64,000 nt of DNA from Dehalococcoidia bacterium UBA2158 (GTDB lineage: Bacteria > Chloroflexota > Dehalococcoidia > Lucifugimonadales > UBA3495). Positions 25,999 through 34,974 of this stretch are shown in pieces. The stretch lies in contig DCWQ01000007.1 in the NCBI GenBank assembly GCA_002328185.1, positions 1 to 64,000 of the forward strand. The letters run 5' to 3'. The notes under the pieces were generated by a model. It was given only the letters and a program-made list of their open reading frames with translations. It was not told the DNA's origin and made no database searches. Made by a program: the position numbers and the translations under genes. Position 1 is the stretch's first letter. Each line of letters begins with the position of its first letter.

Positions 25999-27237
25999 AT
26001 GGCTACAGAATCACCGTCGATGTCAAAGACGGATAGGAACCTTTGGTCGGCCATCGTCGCCGAGGCCCTAGCCCACTTAAAATACAACGCCTACGCCCAC
26101 CGGGCGTTGGAAGAGGGGCACCCGGAAGTTGCCCAGGTATTCCAGGAAGTCGCCGGTGCCGAGACCATCCACGGCATGAACCACCTGCGGGTGTCGGGCG
26201 CCTTGGACACCACGCCGGTCAATCTGCGCACGGTTACCCAGGGCGAGTCGAAAGAATACAGCACCATGTACCCCAAGATGATTCAAGACGCCCTGGACGA
26301 AGGCCGTCAGGACGCCGCCGATTCATTTGCCTTAGCCATGGACCGGGAGCGCCACCACCTAGAGGTTTTCACCAACGCGCTAAATCTCTTGGACGCCAAG
26401 ACTGCCGCCATTGAAGCCGCCGGTCAGCCGGTAGTGGCCGCAACGACATTTGCGCCTGTAACGCCTCCAGGAGGCGCCCTTGAGGTCGAGACCGACGGCA
26501 TGACCATGGCCGACTACGTCAGCGCAGCCACCGAGATCGACCGGGAGCGGTGGCGAGTCGCCAGGCTGGGCCGCCTGCGCGAAGTGGTGTTTGGCGCCCA
26601 AGATGGCCTGTTGAGCACGGTGGCGCTGGTCACCGGCGTGGCCGTGGCCGTCGAGAACCAGACCACGGTGTTGGTCGCCGGCCTTGCCGCGGCCCTGCCT
26701 GGGATGCTGTCCATGGCCACCGGGGCGTTCTTAGGCTCCCGAGCCGAACGAGATGTACAGCGGGCTGAGATTGCCAGGGAAGCCCAGGAACTGGAGGATA
26801 ACCCTGCCGAGGAATTGGCGGAATTGGTGGTCCTCTATCAGCGGGAGGGCAAGACCTACCAGGAAGCCCGGCACCTGGCCGATGAGATCTCAGAGGACAA
26901 GGAGCTGTGGTTGCGAACGCTAGTGGAAAAGGAGCTGGGCATCAGCCCCGACGAGACCAGCAGCCCGTTGAAAGACGCCCTCACAATGGGGATCGCCTTC
27001 ATCTTGGCGGCCGTCGTCCCAATTCTGCCCCACTTCTTCTTGGAGGGCGGGCCGGCCATCGCCGTATCTATAGCAGCAGCGCTCACCGGGTTATTCATCC
27101 TAGGCGTGGGCAAGGGTCGTCTGGTGCAACGCTCACCGTTCTTCCAGGGGTTGGAGATCCTCACCATTGGAGCAATCTCCGCGGGGATCGGGTTTGGACT
27201 TGGGGACTTGATTCCAAGGTTGATTGATCTGGGGTAG
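25999..27237 (+). CDS. Membrane-bound ferritin: ferritin-like domain fused to VIT1/CCC1 transporter (MbfA-like)
   Basis: The 412-residue protein joins an N-terminal rubrerythrin/ferritin-like four-helix domain (about 10-150) to a VIT1/CCC1 iron transporter (about 190-412). Di-iron ligand motifs include ETIHGMNH and DRERHHLEVF. The transporter half begins VVFGAQDGLLSTVALVTGVA and has hydrophobic helices at about 210-250, 330-350, 354-372 and 390-408. It also carries the charged cytoplasmic loop ERDVQRAEIAREAQELE. In Bradyrhizobium and Agrobacterium such fusions (MbfA) export iron and protect against iron and peroxide stress. The architecture supports iron export or sequestration here. ATG is preceded by AGAAAGGA. 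Metal specificity (Fe versus Mn) is not proven. Confidence 0.9.
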   Translation: MATESPSMSKTDRNLWSAIVAEALAHLKYNAYAHRALEEGHPEVAQVFQEVAGAETIHGMNHLRVSGALDTTPVNLRTVTQGESKEYSTMYPKMIQDALDEGRQDAADSFALAMDRERHHLEVFTNALNLLDAKTAAIEAAGQPVVAATTFAPVTPPGGALEVETDGMTMADYVSAATEIDRERWRVARLGRLREVVFGAQDGLLSTVALVTGVAVAVENQTTVLVAGLAAALPGMLSMATGAFLGSRAERDVQRAEIAREAQELEDNPAEELAELVVLYQREGKTYQEARHLADEISEDKELWLRTLVEKELGISPDETSSPLKDALTMGIAFILAAVVPILPHFFLEGGPAIAVSIAAALTGLFILGVGKGRLVQRSPFFQGLEILTIGAISAGIGFGLGDLIPRLIDLG

Positions 27238-27263
27238 GGGTCTGGAAGCCCATCACGATACCG

Positions 27264-27392
27264 CTCATCCTGAGCTCCGACGGAGTCGAGAGTCTCGATG
27301 AAATCGGACCTGTCGAAGGACTGATTCACAGCCAGAACTGGTTTCGGGAGAAGCGTTACCACCACCCTAACCCTCCTACCGGGCGCGGGAGA
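27264..27392. repeat. Degenerate intergenic repeats
   Basis: The gap after the ferritin-VIT1 gene has no reading frame of interest. It contains a CTCATCCTGAGC block (27264-27275), CCTGTCGAAGGACT (27309-27322) and CCCTAACCCTCCTACCGGGC (27364-27383) leading into GCGGGAGAGG. These resemble scattered, partly palindromic repeat families that also appear at 24565 and 37440 in this window. They look degraded. Confidence 0.5.
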
Positions 27393-27405
27393 GGAAATTA
27401 TTTGC

Positions 27406-28317
27406 CTACCCGTTGGTGCGGGAGAGGATTCCGCGCGCGGCGGCTAGGAAGTCGACCGGGTTGTCACCTTGGACCAAGTGCCCGGCGTCTTTGATGGTCT
27501 CGGTTGTGCAGTCGATCATCACCTGGCCCATCCTGGCCAGGGTTTCCTCGGCGAAGATGTCACTGCGACTGCCCCGCACGACGAGGGACGGGCAATCAAC
27601 GGCTTCAACGCACTCCCACAGCTTTTCCGTGCCCCAGTTGGGGTCGTCCCCGCTCCTGGTGCGGTTGCGGGTCGCCGGGTCCCATTTCCAGGCCCATTTG
27701 CCGTCAGACATTTGGCGGATGCTGTACTTCAACGCCCCCAAGACCTGTTCTTCGGTTCGCCCGGTGTATTCCTTGACCCGGTCGGCGAACTCTTGGAAGC
27801 TGTCTAGGTTGTTGGGCAATTCCCTGAAATTGCGTATCCGGTCTTGGCCCCGGCGTTGGGTCTCGGGTCCGGTGTCGACGATGGTCAACGAACGCAGGGT
27901 CTCCGGATGGCGCGACGCCCAGATGAAGCTGTTACGTCCTCCCATGGAGTGCCCCATGAGGTTGAAATCAGTCAGGTCCAGAGCGCCGATCACGCCGTCT
28001 ATGTCATCCTGCATGGAATCGAGGGTGTAGGTGCCGTCTCCGGCCCAGTCAGTGTCGCCGTGGCCGCGCTGGTCCACGGCAAGTATGTGGTAGTCCGGAG
28101 ATAGGGCCAAACTGATAAAGTCCCAACTGTGGGCCTGCTGGGAAACACCGTGGAGCATCACCACAGTGGGCTTGGACGAATCTCCCCACTCCAGGTAGTG
28201 GAAATTCATTCCGTTGGCCTGGACCGTGCGGTCCACGGGTTCATTCTCTTCGGTGAAGGGCACCCCCATGTTCCTAGCAGCTTCGTACAGGGTCAAGCCC
28301 ATTGAATGAGACGCCAT
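27406..28317 (-). CDS. Alpha/beta hydrolase
   Basis: The 303-residue protein is an alpha/beta-hydrolase-fold enzyme. It has the oxyanion-hole HG motif in VVMLHGVSQQAHSW, the nucleophile elbow GHSMGG with its serine, an acidic residue in VVRGSRSDIFAEE and the catalytic His in IKDAGHLVQGDNP. The complete triad suggests an active esterase, lactonase or C-C hydrolase. GGAGGAGG lies just before the ATG. It is divergent from the bL25 gene and alone on its strand. The substrate cannot be inferred. Confidence 0.9.
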   Translation of the reverse strand: MASHSMGLTLYEAARNMGVPFTEENEPVDRTVQANGMNFHYLEWGDSSKPTVVMLHGVSQQAHSWDFISLALSPDYHILAVDQRGHGDTDWAGDGTYTLDSMQDDIDGVIGALDLTDFNLMGHSMGGRNSFIWASRHPETLRSLTIVDTGPETQRRGQDRIRNFRELPNNLDSFQEFADRVKEYTGRTEEQVLGALKYSIRQMSDGKWAWKWDPATRNRTRSGDDPNWGTEKLWECVEAVDCPSLVVRGSRSDIFAEETLARMGQVMIDCTTETIKDAGHLVQGDNPVDFLAAARGILSRTNG

Positions 28318-28414
28318 CTTTCCTCCTCCGGTTTAAATCCAAAACTATGATAAACCGAGTGTCAATATTTCATGGTTTGCAAGGCCTGCGCCGACAGGGA
28401 GTTCTTTATCGCCA

Positions 28415-28443
28415 TTCACTTTCCGGGTGGCTGATGCTATTAT
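28415..28443 (+). promoter_or_regulatory. Promoter of the bL25 gene
   Basis: TTCACT at 28415-28420 and TATTAT at 28438-28443 are separated by 17 bases. The predicted start near 28450 gives a leader of about 118 bases before the ATG at 28568. This supports the shorter start over the in-frame upstream codon at 28427, which lies within the promoter itself. Confidence 0.5.
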
Positions 28444-28567
28444 TAGGCGGTTGCGCTGCGGCATCTCTTGCGACCTTTCCACGAGCGCCGTTCCCTCTGG
28501 CAAATGTCTTTGGGGACCGACTCGGTCAATCATAAGCAGCATAAAAATCACCGGAGACCATCGTCCC

Positions 28568-29233
28568 ATGACCACCAACGCAGTCCAGATCGAACTAGAC
28601 CCCAGAGAATTGATGGGCAAAAAGGTCGGGCGCTTGCGCCGGGCCGGCATTGTGCCCGTACATCTATACGGCCCTGGGATGGAGCCCCGTGCTCTGCAAT
28701 GCCAGGCCTCCCGGTTGATCCAGGTGCTGGCCACCGCTGGCGGAGCCACTCCCATCCAAATCACCATCAGTGGCGAGTCGGGTAATCACCTGGCCTTCGC
28801 CCGGGAGATTCAATGGGACCCCAGGCGCGACGACCTATTGCACGTGGACCTACTGGCCGCCGACGTAAGCCGGCCGGTCACTGCCCAAGTGCCGATCAAC
28901 CTGGTCGGCGAGTCCGCAGGCGCCCGTAACGTCAGCGGTACCATCATGCACCAACTGCGTACCGTGGACATCCAGGCCCTGCCTCTGGAGATGCCGGGTC
29001 AGATCGAAGTAGACATCACGGTCATGGAAGAAGCCGACTCGGTCATTCGTGTTTCCGACCTACCGATTCCCAGCAACGCCACCCTCCTTTCCGATCCGGA
29101 AGAACTGGTAGTTCGCATCGAGCTTCCCAGGGTTGTGGAAGAAGTGGTTGTCGAGGGCGAGGAAGGCGAAGAAAGTCTGGAAGGCGCCGAAGAGGGCGGA
29201 GCTGGCGACGCTGGCGACTCCGCCGAGGAGTAA
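28568..29233 (+). CDS. rplY: 50S ribosomal protein bL25, long (Ctc) form
   Basis: bL25 binds 5S rRNA in the central protuberance of the large subunit. The 221-residue product has the N-terminal RNA-binding barrel (ELDPRELMGKKVGRLRRAGIVPVHLYG) and the longer C-terminal TL5/Ctc domain (FAREIQWDPRRDDLLHVDLL and EVDITVMEEADSVIRVSDL). It ends in an acidic Glu/Gly/Ala tail. The frame extends upstream to 28427, but that segment contains the promoter, and GGAG lies upstream of the ATG at 28568. The gene is monocistronic, ending in a strong terminator. Confidence 0.95.
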   Translation: MTTNAVQIELDPRELMGKKVGRLRRAGIVPVHLYGPGMEPRALQCQASRLIQVLATAGGATPIQITISGESGNHLAFAREIQWDPRRDDLLHVDLLAADVSRPVTAQVPINLVGESAGARNVSGTIMHQLRTVDIQALPLEMPGQIEVDITVMEEADSVIRVSDLPIPSNATLLSDPEELVVRIELPRVVEEVVVEGEEGEESLEGAEEGGAGDAGDSAEE

Positions 29234-29276
29234 ACTCTGGGACTCAGCCTATCCGCTGGATACGGTAAATAGTAAA

Positions 29277-29328
29277 AACCGCCGGAGGAGCGAACCCCAC
29301 GGGGCAAGCGGCCTCCGGCGGTTGTTTT
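29277..29328 (+). terminator. Intrinsic terminator after the bL25 gene
   Basis: AACCGCCGGAGG pairs with CCTCCGGCGGTT across a 23-base loop region and is followed by GTTTT. It lies between rplY and the DUF3800 gene. Confidence 0.8.
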
Positions 29329-29340
29329 GGAGACAGGAAG

Positions 29341-30111
29341 ATGTTCTTAACCTACGTAGGGGAATCAGGGATCACCGGCACGGCCACCACCGATTCTTCC
29401 CAACCGCACCAGGTTTACACCGGACTGTTTATTCACGAAAGCCAGTCGATCTCGGTGAACGGCGAGTTCAACGCGTTATGCCGCCGCCATTTCGGCGCTC
29501 CCCTAGGCCAAGAAGGTGCGCCCTCTGTGATACGCCCGGTGGATCTCTACCAGGGCCTGGGTTACTTCTCTTCCTGGCAGGGCGCCAAGAGGAACGAGTT
29601 GATCCAAGACTGCCTGGGCATCATGGTCCGCCGTGAGACTCCGGTAATCACCTCATACGTCAACAAAGACGAATTCAACAACGCCAAAGCCGTCGGGGAT
29701 GACCCGTATCTCACTCTGTGGGACACACCGACCGGGCCGCTGGTCAATAAGTTTTTCTTCGCCGTCAGCATGTTCCTGGACGAGCTCAATATGTCATCCA
29801 TGTCTGAAGACCAGATCATGGACGGCTCGATGTCGATCTCCAATCATTCCCTGATCGTGGCCCAGAACGGGGCCTCCATGGAATCCAAGTTCATGTCCGA
29901 GTTTCTGCGTTCCGATGAGGGCATCGACGCCACCGGCCTGATCGACGACATCTGCTTCGTGGAACAAGAGCACTCGGTGGGCAGCCAACTGGCCAACCTG
30001 GTCGCCTACTTTGTGCGCCGTTGGTTGCAGAACCCTGAGCGGGCCCATCCCTACTTCGACGGCCTCCGCGACAACAAGGTCATCCAGGTCATCTACCCGG
30101 TGACCATCTAG
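29341..30111 (+). CDS. DUF3800 domain protein with altered first acidic motif
   Basis: The 256-residue protein resembles DUF3800, a family predicted to have an RNase H-like fold and often seen near defence or mobile genes. The N-terminus reads FLTYVGESGITG, where the family usually has YIDESGDTG, so both aspartates of that motif are replaced (by Gly and Ile). The C-terminal block CFVEQEHSVGSQLANLVAYF matches the usual C-terminal motif with the SxxxQLADL pattern. GGAGACAGGAAG precedes the ATG, and the gene starts 13 bases after the bL25 terminator. It appears isolated. It may be inactive as a nuclease; the function is unknown. Confidence 0.72.
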   Translation: MFLTYVGESGITGTATTDSSQPHQVYTGLFIHESQSISVNGEFNALCRRHFGAPLGQEGAPSVIRPVDLYQGLGYFSSWQGAKRNELIQDCLGIMVRRETPVITSYVNKDEFNNAKAVGDDPYLTLWDTPTGPLVNKFFFAVSMFLDELNMSSMSEDQIMDGSMSISNHSLIVAQNGASMESKFMSEFLRSDEGIDATGLIDDICFVEQEHSVGSQLANLVAYFVRRWLQNPERAHPYFDGLRDNKVIQVIYPVTI

Positions 30112-30165
30112 ATCCGGGCCGCCCGGTGATGGTCCAGATGCACGCCTAATCAGGCTGGTGGTTCC

Positions 30166-30194
30166 TTTACAAGGCATGGGCCTGGCATTACAAT
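30166..30194 (+). promoter_or_regulatory. Promoter of the lysS-serS operon
   Basis: TTTACA at 30166-30171 and TACAAT at 30189-30194 are separated by 17 bases, each one mismatch from consensus. The predicted start near 30201 gives a leader of about 86 bases. No T-box element is visible in it. Confidence 0.6.
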
Positions 30195-30286
30195 CGCTAG
30201 TCAGAAGAGATGACGCATTCCGCTGTTTTCTTTGGCTTTTTCACCCGATTATTTCGACCGAGCCGGCCCAGGACTCTTAGGAACAA

Positions 30287-31801
30287 ATGGCAGACCGAGA
30301 AGACACACTTCTGGAGAACCGGGCCGCCAAGCTCGCACGCATCCGCGCCAACGGCCTAGACCCCTATCCGGCCCGTTTCCGCCGCACCTATGACACCGCC
30401 ACGGCCATCGCGTTTTTCGAGGAACTGGAGCAGACCGACCCGCCCGACGACAAGCTTCAGAACGTCACGCTGGCCGGCCGCATCACCTCCATGCGCACCA
30501 TGGGCAAGGCCGCCTTTTTAGACCTGCAGGATGCCTCAGGCGCAATCCAAGCCCTTCTTCGGCAGAACAATCTTAACGAGAGCTTTGACCTGCTCAAAGA
30601 CTTGGACATCGGCGACCATTTGGGTGTGCGAGGCAACCTGATTCGCACTCGGACCGGGCAGGTGACTATCGACGCCCTGGAACTCACCGTCACCGCCAAG
30701 GGCATGCGCCCACTGCCGGAGAAATACCACGGCCTGAGAGACGTTGAGACCCGATACCGGCAGCGCTACCTGGACCTGATCGCCAACCAGGAAGAGGTCA
30801 TGCCGGTGTTCGTCCTGCGCACCAAGGTCATCAGAGCGATACGCCGGTTCCTGGACGACCGGGGCTTCTTGGAAGTGGACACTCCCATATTGGTGCCGGT
30901 GGCCGCCGGGGCCCACGCCAAGCCCTTTGTCACACACCACAACGCGCTGGACCAGCAGCTCTACCTGCGCATCGCCACCGAGCTATACCTGAAGCGGTTG
31001 ATCATCGGCGGCTTCGACAAAGTCTACGAGATCGGGCGGGTCTTCCGCAACGAAGGCATCGACCAGGACCACAACCCCGAGTTCACCCTGCTGGAAAGCT
31101 ACGAGGCCTACGCCGATTACAACGACGTGATGGACATGGTCGAACAGATGGTCTCGGCCATCGCCACCGAGGTCAACGGCTCCACCAAGGTGACCATCGG
31201 CGACGATGTCATCGACTTCGCGCCGCCCTGGCAGCGGGTGAGCCTGCGTGAGGAACTTGAAAAACGCAGCGGCATCGACTTAGAGATCATTGATGACGAC
31301 GCCCTGCGTCAGAAGGCCGGCACCCTGGGCATCGATACCAAGGTGCTGGAGAGCCGTGGCCGACTGATAGACAAGCTGCTATCCACATTTGTGGAGCCCC
31401 GCCTGATCCAGCCGACGTTCGTGCTGGACTACCCAGAGGAGATGTCCCCTCTGGCCAAGGCCAAGCCCGACGCCACCGGCTACGTAGAACGCTTTGAGGC
31501 GTTCGCCGTTGGAATGGAGATTGCCAATTCCTACAGCGAACTGAACGACCCGGCTGTGCAGCGGGAGCGGTTCGAAGGCCAAGCGGAGATACAACGTCTA
31601 TACGAGAACGAAGATGTTGACCGCCAGGACGAAGATTTCCTGACCGCCATGGAGTACGGCATGCCTCCCACCGGCGGCCTGGGTATCGGCATTGACCGGC
31701 TGGTCATGCTGCTTGCAGGCCAACCATCCATCCGCGACGTTTTGCTGTTCCCTCAGATGCGCACCATGTCGAGCGATACGAACGACGAAGAATCCGAGTA
31801 A
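30287..31801 (+). CDS. lysS: Lysine--tRNA ligase, class II
   Basis: The enzyme charges tRNA-Lys with lysine in the cytoplasm. The 504-residue protein has the N-terminal OB-fold anticodon-binding domain (VTLAGRITSMRTMGKAAFLDLQ in parts). Class II motif 1 is at FLDDRGFLEVDTPILVP, motif 2 is at RVFRNEGIDQDHNPEFTLLE and motif 3 is GGLGIGIDRLVMLL near the C-terminus. The length is standard. The stop is followed three bases later by serS, so the two are cotranscribed. AGGAAC lies before the ATG. Confidence 0.97.
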   Translation: MADREDTLLENRAAKLARIRANGLDPYPARFRRTYDTATAIAFFEELEQTDPPDDKLQNVTLAGRITSMRTMGKAAFLDLQDASGAIQALLRQNNLNESFDLLKDLDIGDHLGVRGNLIRTRTGQVTIDALELTVTAKGMRPLPEKYHGLRDVETRYRQRYLDLIANQEEVMPVFVLRTKVIRAIRRFLDDRGFLEVDTPILVPVAAGAHAKPFVTHHNALDQQLYLRIATELYLKRLIIGGFDKVYEIGRVFRNEGIDQDHNPEFTLLESYEAYADYNDVMDMVEQMVSAIATEVNGSTKVTIGDDVIDFAPPWQRVSLREELEKRSGIDLEIIDDDALRQKAGTLGIDTKVLESRGRLIDKLLSTFVEPRLIQPTFVLDYPEEMSPLAKAKPDATGYVERFEAFAVGMEIANSYSELNDPAVQRERFEGQAEIQRLYENEDVDRQDEDFLTAMEYGMPPTGGLGIGIDRLVMLLAGQPSIRDVLLFPQMRTMSSDTNDEESE

Positions 31802-31804
31802 CCC

Positions 31805-33094
31805 ATGCTTTCAATAGAACACATAAGAGAGCACCCGGAAGAGGTGCGCGCCGCCCTGCAGGCCAGGGGCGAGGATGACCAGATCACAGAGGCCTTGGAG
31901 CTGGACTCTCAAATTCGCGCAGCTATCACGCAACGCGACGACCTGAACGCCGAGCGCAACCGGGTCAGCAAGGAACTGGGGCAAGCTCGCTTCGAAGGCA
32001 AGGAAATCTCGGATGAAGACCGTGCCGAAATGCGGAAGATCGGCGACCAAGCCAACGCCCTTAATGAACAGACCAAGGAACTGGGCGACAAACTCAGCGA
32101 GTTGATGCTGACTCTGCCCAACCTTCCCCAGGCCGACGTGCCGGTGGGCGAGGACGAAACCGGCAGCGTAGTCATTCGGCAAAACGGCGAGCCCCCGACT
32201 ATGGACTTCCAACCCAAGCCCCACTGGGACTTAGGCGAGGAACTGGGCATCATCGATTTCGAGAGGGGCACCAAGCTGGCGGGAAGTCGGTTTTACACCA
32301 TGCTGGGCTACGGCCCCAAGCTGGAACGCGCACTCATCGCCTGGATGCTGGACCTCCACTCCAACGACCACGGGTATACCGAGGTCTCGCTGCCCGCAGT
32401 GGTCAAACGGGAGATCATGGAAGGCTCAGGGAACCTGCCCAAGTTCGCCGACAACCTCTACCACGACGACGAGGACGACCTCTGGCTGATACCAACAGCC
32501 GAAGTCCCCATCACCAACCTGTACCGGGATGAGATCATTCCTGCCAACACACTGCCCCTGAAATACGTGGCCCAGACTCCATGCTTCCGCCGCGAGAGGG
32601 CGTCGGCAGGTCGGGACACGCGGGGCATCAAGCGGGTGCACCAGTTCAACAAAGTTGAGATGTATCAGTTCGTGGAACCCGAGACCTCCAACCAAGAGTT
32701 GGAGCAGTTGGTAGACAACGCCGAGGACGTCTGTCGCAAGCTGGGGTTCACCTACCGGGTGCTGCAACTCTGCACCGGTGACATGGGGTTCGCATCGTCC
32801 AAAACCTACGACATCGAAGTCTGGGCCGCCGGCTGCGAAGAGTGGCTGGAGGTCAGTTCCTGCTCCAACTGCACCGATTTTCAGGCCCGCCGCTCCAACA
32901 TCAGATATCGGGCCGGGGATGGCGGTCGCCCCCGCCTGCCCCACACTCTGAACGGCTCCGGCCTGGCCTTGCCCAGGGTCATGATCGCCATCATGGAGAA
33001 CTACCAGCGACCAGATGGCTCAGTAGTGATTCCCGAGGTTCTACGCCCATACACCGGGTTTGACGTTATTCCCGCAGTGGAAGCTAACAACTAG
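31805..33094 (+). CDS. serS: Serine--tRNA ligase
   Basis: SerS charges tRNA-Ser and, where present, tRNA-Sec. The 429-residue protein begins with the long-helical tRNA-binding arm (about 1-110, rich in charged heptads). The class II core follows: motif 2 TPCFRRERASAGRDTRGIKR (the first 20 residues of it), ESSC-like EVSSCSNCTDFQARR, and motif 3 NGSGLALPRVMIAIMENYQ. It overlaps no gene but begins only three bases after lysS. All core motifs are intact. Confidence 0.97.
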   Translation: MLSIEHIREHPEEVRAALQARGEDDQITEALELDSQIRAAITQRDDLNAERNRVSKELGQARFEGKEISDEDRAEMRKIGDQANALNEQTKELGDKLSELMLTLPNLPQADVPVGEDETGSVVIRQNGEPPTMDFQPKPHWDLGEELGIIDFERGTKLAGSRFYTMLGYGPKLERALIAWMLDLHSNDHGYTEVSLPAVVKREIMEGSGNLPKFADNLYHDDEDDLWLIPTAEVPITNLYRDEIIPANTLPLKYVAQTPCFRRERASAGRDTRGIKRVHQFNKVEMYQFVEPETSNQELEQLVDNAEDVCRKLGFTYRVLQLCTGDMGFASSKTYDIEVWAAGCEEWLEVSSCSNCTDFQARRSNIRYRAGDGGRPRLPHTLNGSGLALPRVMIAIMENYQRPDGSVVIPEVLRPYTGFDVIPAVEANN

Positions 33095-33115
33095 CAGCAC
33101 TTTGGAGGCATGAAA

Positions 33116-34039
33116 ATGGCCGGAAAGATAAGTTGGGGTATTTCCATTCCGCAGGTTTTCTTCGATGGGCCCATAGACATGCCGCTGATCGAGCGGTGGT
33201 CGAAGCGAGCCGAGTCGCTGGGATTTGAGAGTCTTTGGACTCAGGAAGCCATCACTGGCGTAGTCCCCATCCTAGAGCCGGTGACCCTGTTGTCATACCT
33301 GGCAGCTATCACCGAGAAAGTCCGGTTGGGCACTTCGGTGATCGTGGCGCCGCTGCGGAACCCAATCCAGTTGGCCAAAAGCCTCGGGAGCCTGGACCAC
33401 ATGAGCAAGGGCCGATTGACCGTTGGCCTGGGCCTGGGCGGCAACCCCAACGACATCCCGCCATTCGGCATCTCCGCTGACAAGCGGGTGCGCCGTTTCA
33501 CCGAGATCATCGACGTGATGAAAGCGCTATGGACTCAGCCCGAGGCCCATTTTCAGGGCGAATTCTGGCAACTTGACGACCTCAAAATGGAGCCCAAGCC
33601 TCTGCAAAAGCCCTACCCTCCTATCTGGCTGGGCGCCCGACACATCAATGCCCTCAAGCGCGCTGTCAGGCACGGGGACGGTTGGATGGGTGCCGGCTCG
33701 TCCGACACCGCAAGCTTCGTTACGGCCGTTGACCAGACCAAGATGTACTTGGAAGAGGCGGACAAAGACCCCGGGTCGTTCACCATCTCCAAGCGGGTCT
33801 ACGTGGCCGTGGACAACGACGAAGACCGGGCCGAAGGCCGCCTGAAAGAATGGTTCGGTAAGCGCTACAGCAACGCCGACATGGCCTCTCAGGTATCGGT
33901 CTGGGGCTCCACAGCCAAAGTCACGGAAGAACTGGCCAAGGTCACCGGCGCGGGAGCTGAGATGGTCCTACTGAACCCCGCCTTCGACGACATGGAACAT
34001 TTAGACGCGCTGGCGGAAGAAGTAATTCCTAACTTTTAG
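33116..34039 (+). CDS. LLM-class flavin-dependent oxidoreductase
   Basis: The 307-residue protein is a luciferase-like TIM-barrel oxidoreductase using F420 or FMN. Typical blocks are WGISIPQVF at the N-terminus, ESLWTQEAITGVVPILEPVTLL, VRLGTSVIVAPLRNPIQLAK and KGRLTVGLGLG. The downstream PIWLGARHINALKRAVRHGDGW block is also present. The ATG at 33116 is preferred over 33110 because GGAGG lies seven bases before it. It is followed 15 bp later by a polysaccharide deacetylase-family gene. Whether it uses F420 or FMN cannot be settled here; TGVVP is not diagnostic. Confidence 0.9.
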   Translation: MAGKISWGISIPQVFFDGPIDMPLIERWSKRAESLGFESLWTQEAITGVVPILEPVTLLSYLAAITEKVRLGTSVIVAPLRNPIQLAKSLGSLDHMSKGRLTVGLGLGGNPNDIPPFGISADKRVRRFTEIIDVMKALWTQPEAHFQGEFWQLDDLKMEPKPLQKPYPPIWLGARHINALKRAVRHGDGWMGAGSSDTASFVTAVDQTKMYLEEADKDPGSFTISKRVYVAVDNDEDRAEGRLKEWFGKRYSNADMASQVSVWGSTAKVTEELAKVTGAGAEMVLLNPAFDDMEHLDALAEEVIPNF

Positions 34040-34053
34040 CCTGGAGGGAAACT

Positions 34054-34860
34054 ATGTCGGGAATATGGCCCGGTGAGACGCAGTGCGTGGTGCTACTGGG
34101 ATTCGACGTTGACGGTGTGTCGTCTTGGTTGAACCGCGACCCATCATTCGCAGACCACCCCAGCCTCATGTCCATGGCCGAGTACGGCCCTTCGGTGGCC
34201 ACGCCGCGTATCCTGGACATGCTGGATGCCCACTCCATCCCCGCCAGCTTCTACGTGCCCGGCTATGTTGCGGAAACCCATGAAAACATGGTCCGGGAGA
34301 TCTATGACCGCGGATTTGAGATAGCCCATCACGGCTACATGCACGAGCCGCCGTCTTCGCTCACCAGAGAGCAAGAAATAGAGGTAATCGAGTCGGGCAT
34401 CCGCATCCTCAGCGGCATCACTGGCGAGATACCCCTGGGCTATCGCTCACCCAGTTGGGAACTAAGTGAGCACTCCCTCGAGATACTGACCGACCACGGC
34501 TTCATCTACGATAGCAGCCTGATGGGGGATGACGCTCCATATGTCGTCGACTCCCCGTCCAACGGCAAAACCATCGTCGAACTGCCCATCCATTGGCTGC
34601 TGGACGACGCCCCCAACTTCGTCTACGCCCCTGTGGCCAACCGGCTGGGCCCCATGCGCAACCCGGAGGAGGTCTACGGCACCTGGGCTGCCGAGTTCGA
34701 AGGCCTCTATCGCTATGGTCGGGCATTCACCCTGACCATGCACCCCCAGTACATCGGCCGCCCCGGCCGGCTGTTGATGTTGGAACGGTTGATAGAGCAC
34801 ATCAAATCGTTCCCCAACGTGGCGTTCATGCGGGCCATTGACGTGGCAAAGATGTGGTAA
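34054..34860 (+). CDS. Polysaccharide deacetylase family protein (NodB-like)
   Basis: The 268-residue protein has the NodB fold of metal-dependent amide hydrolases. LLGFDVDG supplies the catalytic Asp pair, EIAHHGYMHEP supplies the HxxxH metal site, and LGYRSPSWELSEHSLEIL is motif 3. Its closest subgroup, judging by the N-terminus and length, includes enzymes acting on small cyclic amides or ureido compounds (PuuE-like), not only on sugars, so the substrate is uncertain. GGAGGG lies nine bases before the ATG. It follows the flavin oxidoreductase, likely as one transcript. Confidence 0.85.
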   Translation: MSGIWPGETQCVVLLGFDVDGVSSWLNRDPSFADHPSLMSMAEYGPSVATPRILDMLDAHSIPASFYVPGYVAETHENMVREIYDRGFEIAHHGYMHEPPSSLTREQEIEVIESGIRILSGITGEIPLGYRSPSWELSEHSLEILTDHGFIYDSSLMGDDAPYVVDSPSNGKTIVELPIHWLLDDAPNFVYAPVANRLGPMRNPEEVYGTWAAEFEGLYRYGRAFTLTMHPQYIGRPGRLLMLERLIEHIKSFPNVAFMRAIDVAKMW

Positions 34861-34862
34861 AA

Positions 34863-34894
34863 AGCTGACAGCCATCGGCTTTCAGCCGTCAGCT
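34863..34894. repeat. Inverted repeat after the deacetylase gene
   Basis: AGCTGAC (34863-34869) pairs with GTCAGCT (34888-34894), with an inner AGCC/GGCT pair. It lacks a T run in the direction of transcription, so it is at best a weak terminator or an RNA-end hairpin. Confidence 0.5.
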
Positions 34895-34905
34895 CTTGCA
34901 ATATC

Positions 34906-34934
34906 TTGCCAATACTGTGCATCGCATCTACTAT
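34906..34934 (+). promoter_or_regulatory. Promoter of the nitrile hydratase-like operon
   Basis: TTGCCA at 34906-34911 and TACTAT at 34929-34934 are separated by 17 bases. The predicted start near 34941 gives a leader of about 34 bases containing the AGGAG before the ATG at 34975. Confidence 0.5.
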
Positions 34935-34974
34935 GTCTGCACCTTCGCCTTTACCAGAGCAATAGGAGCTAGAG

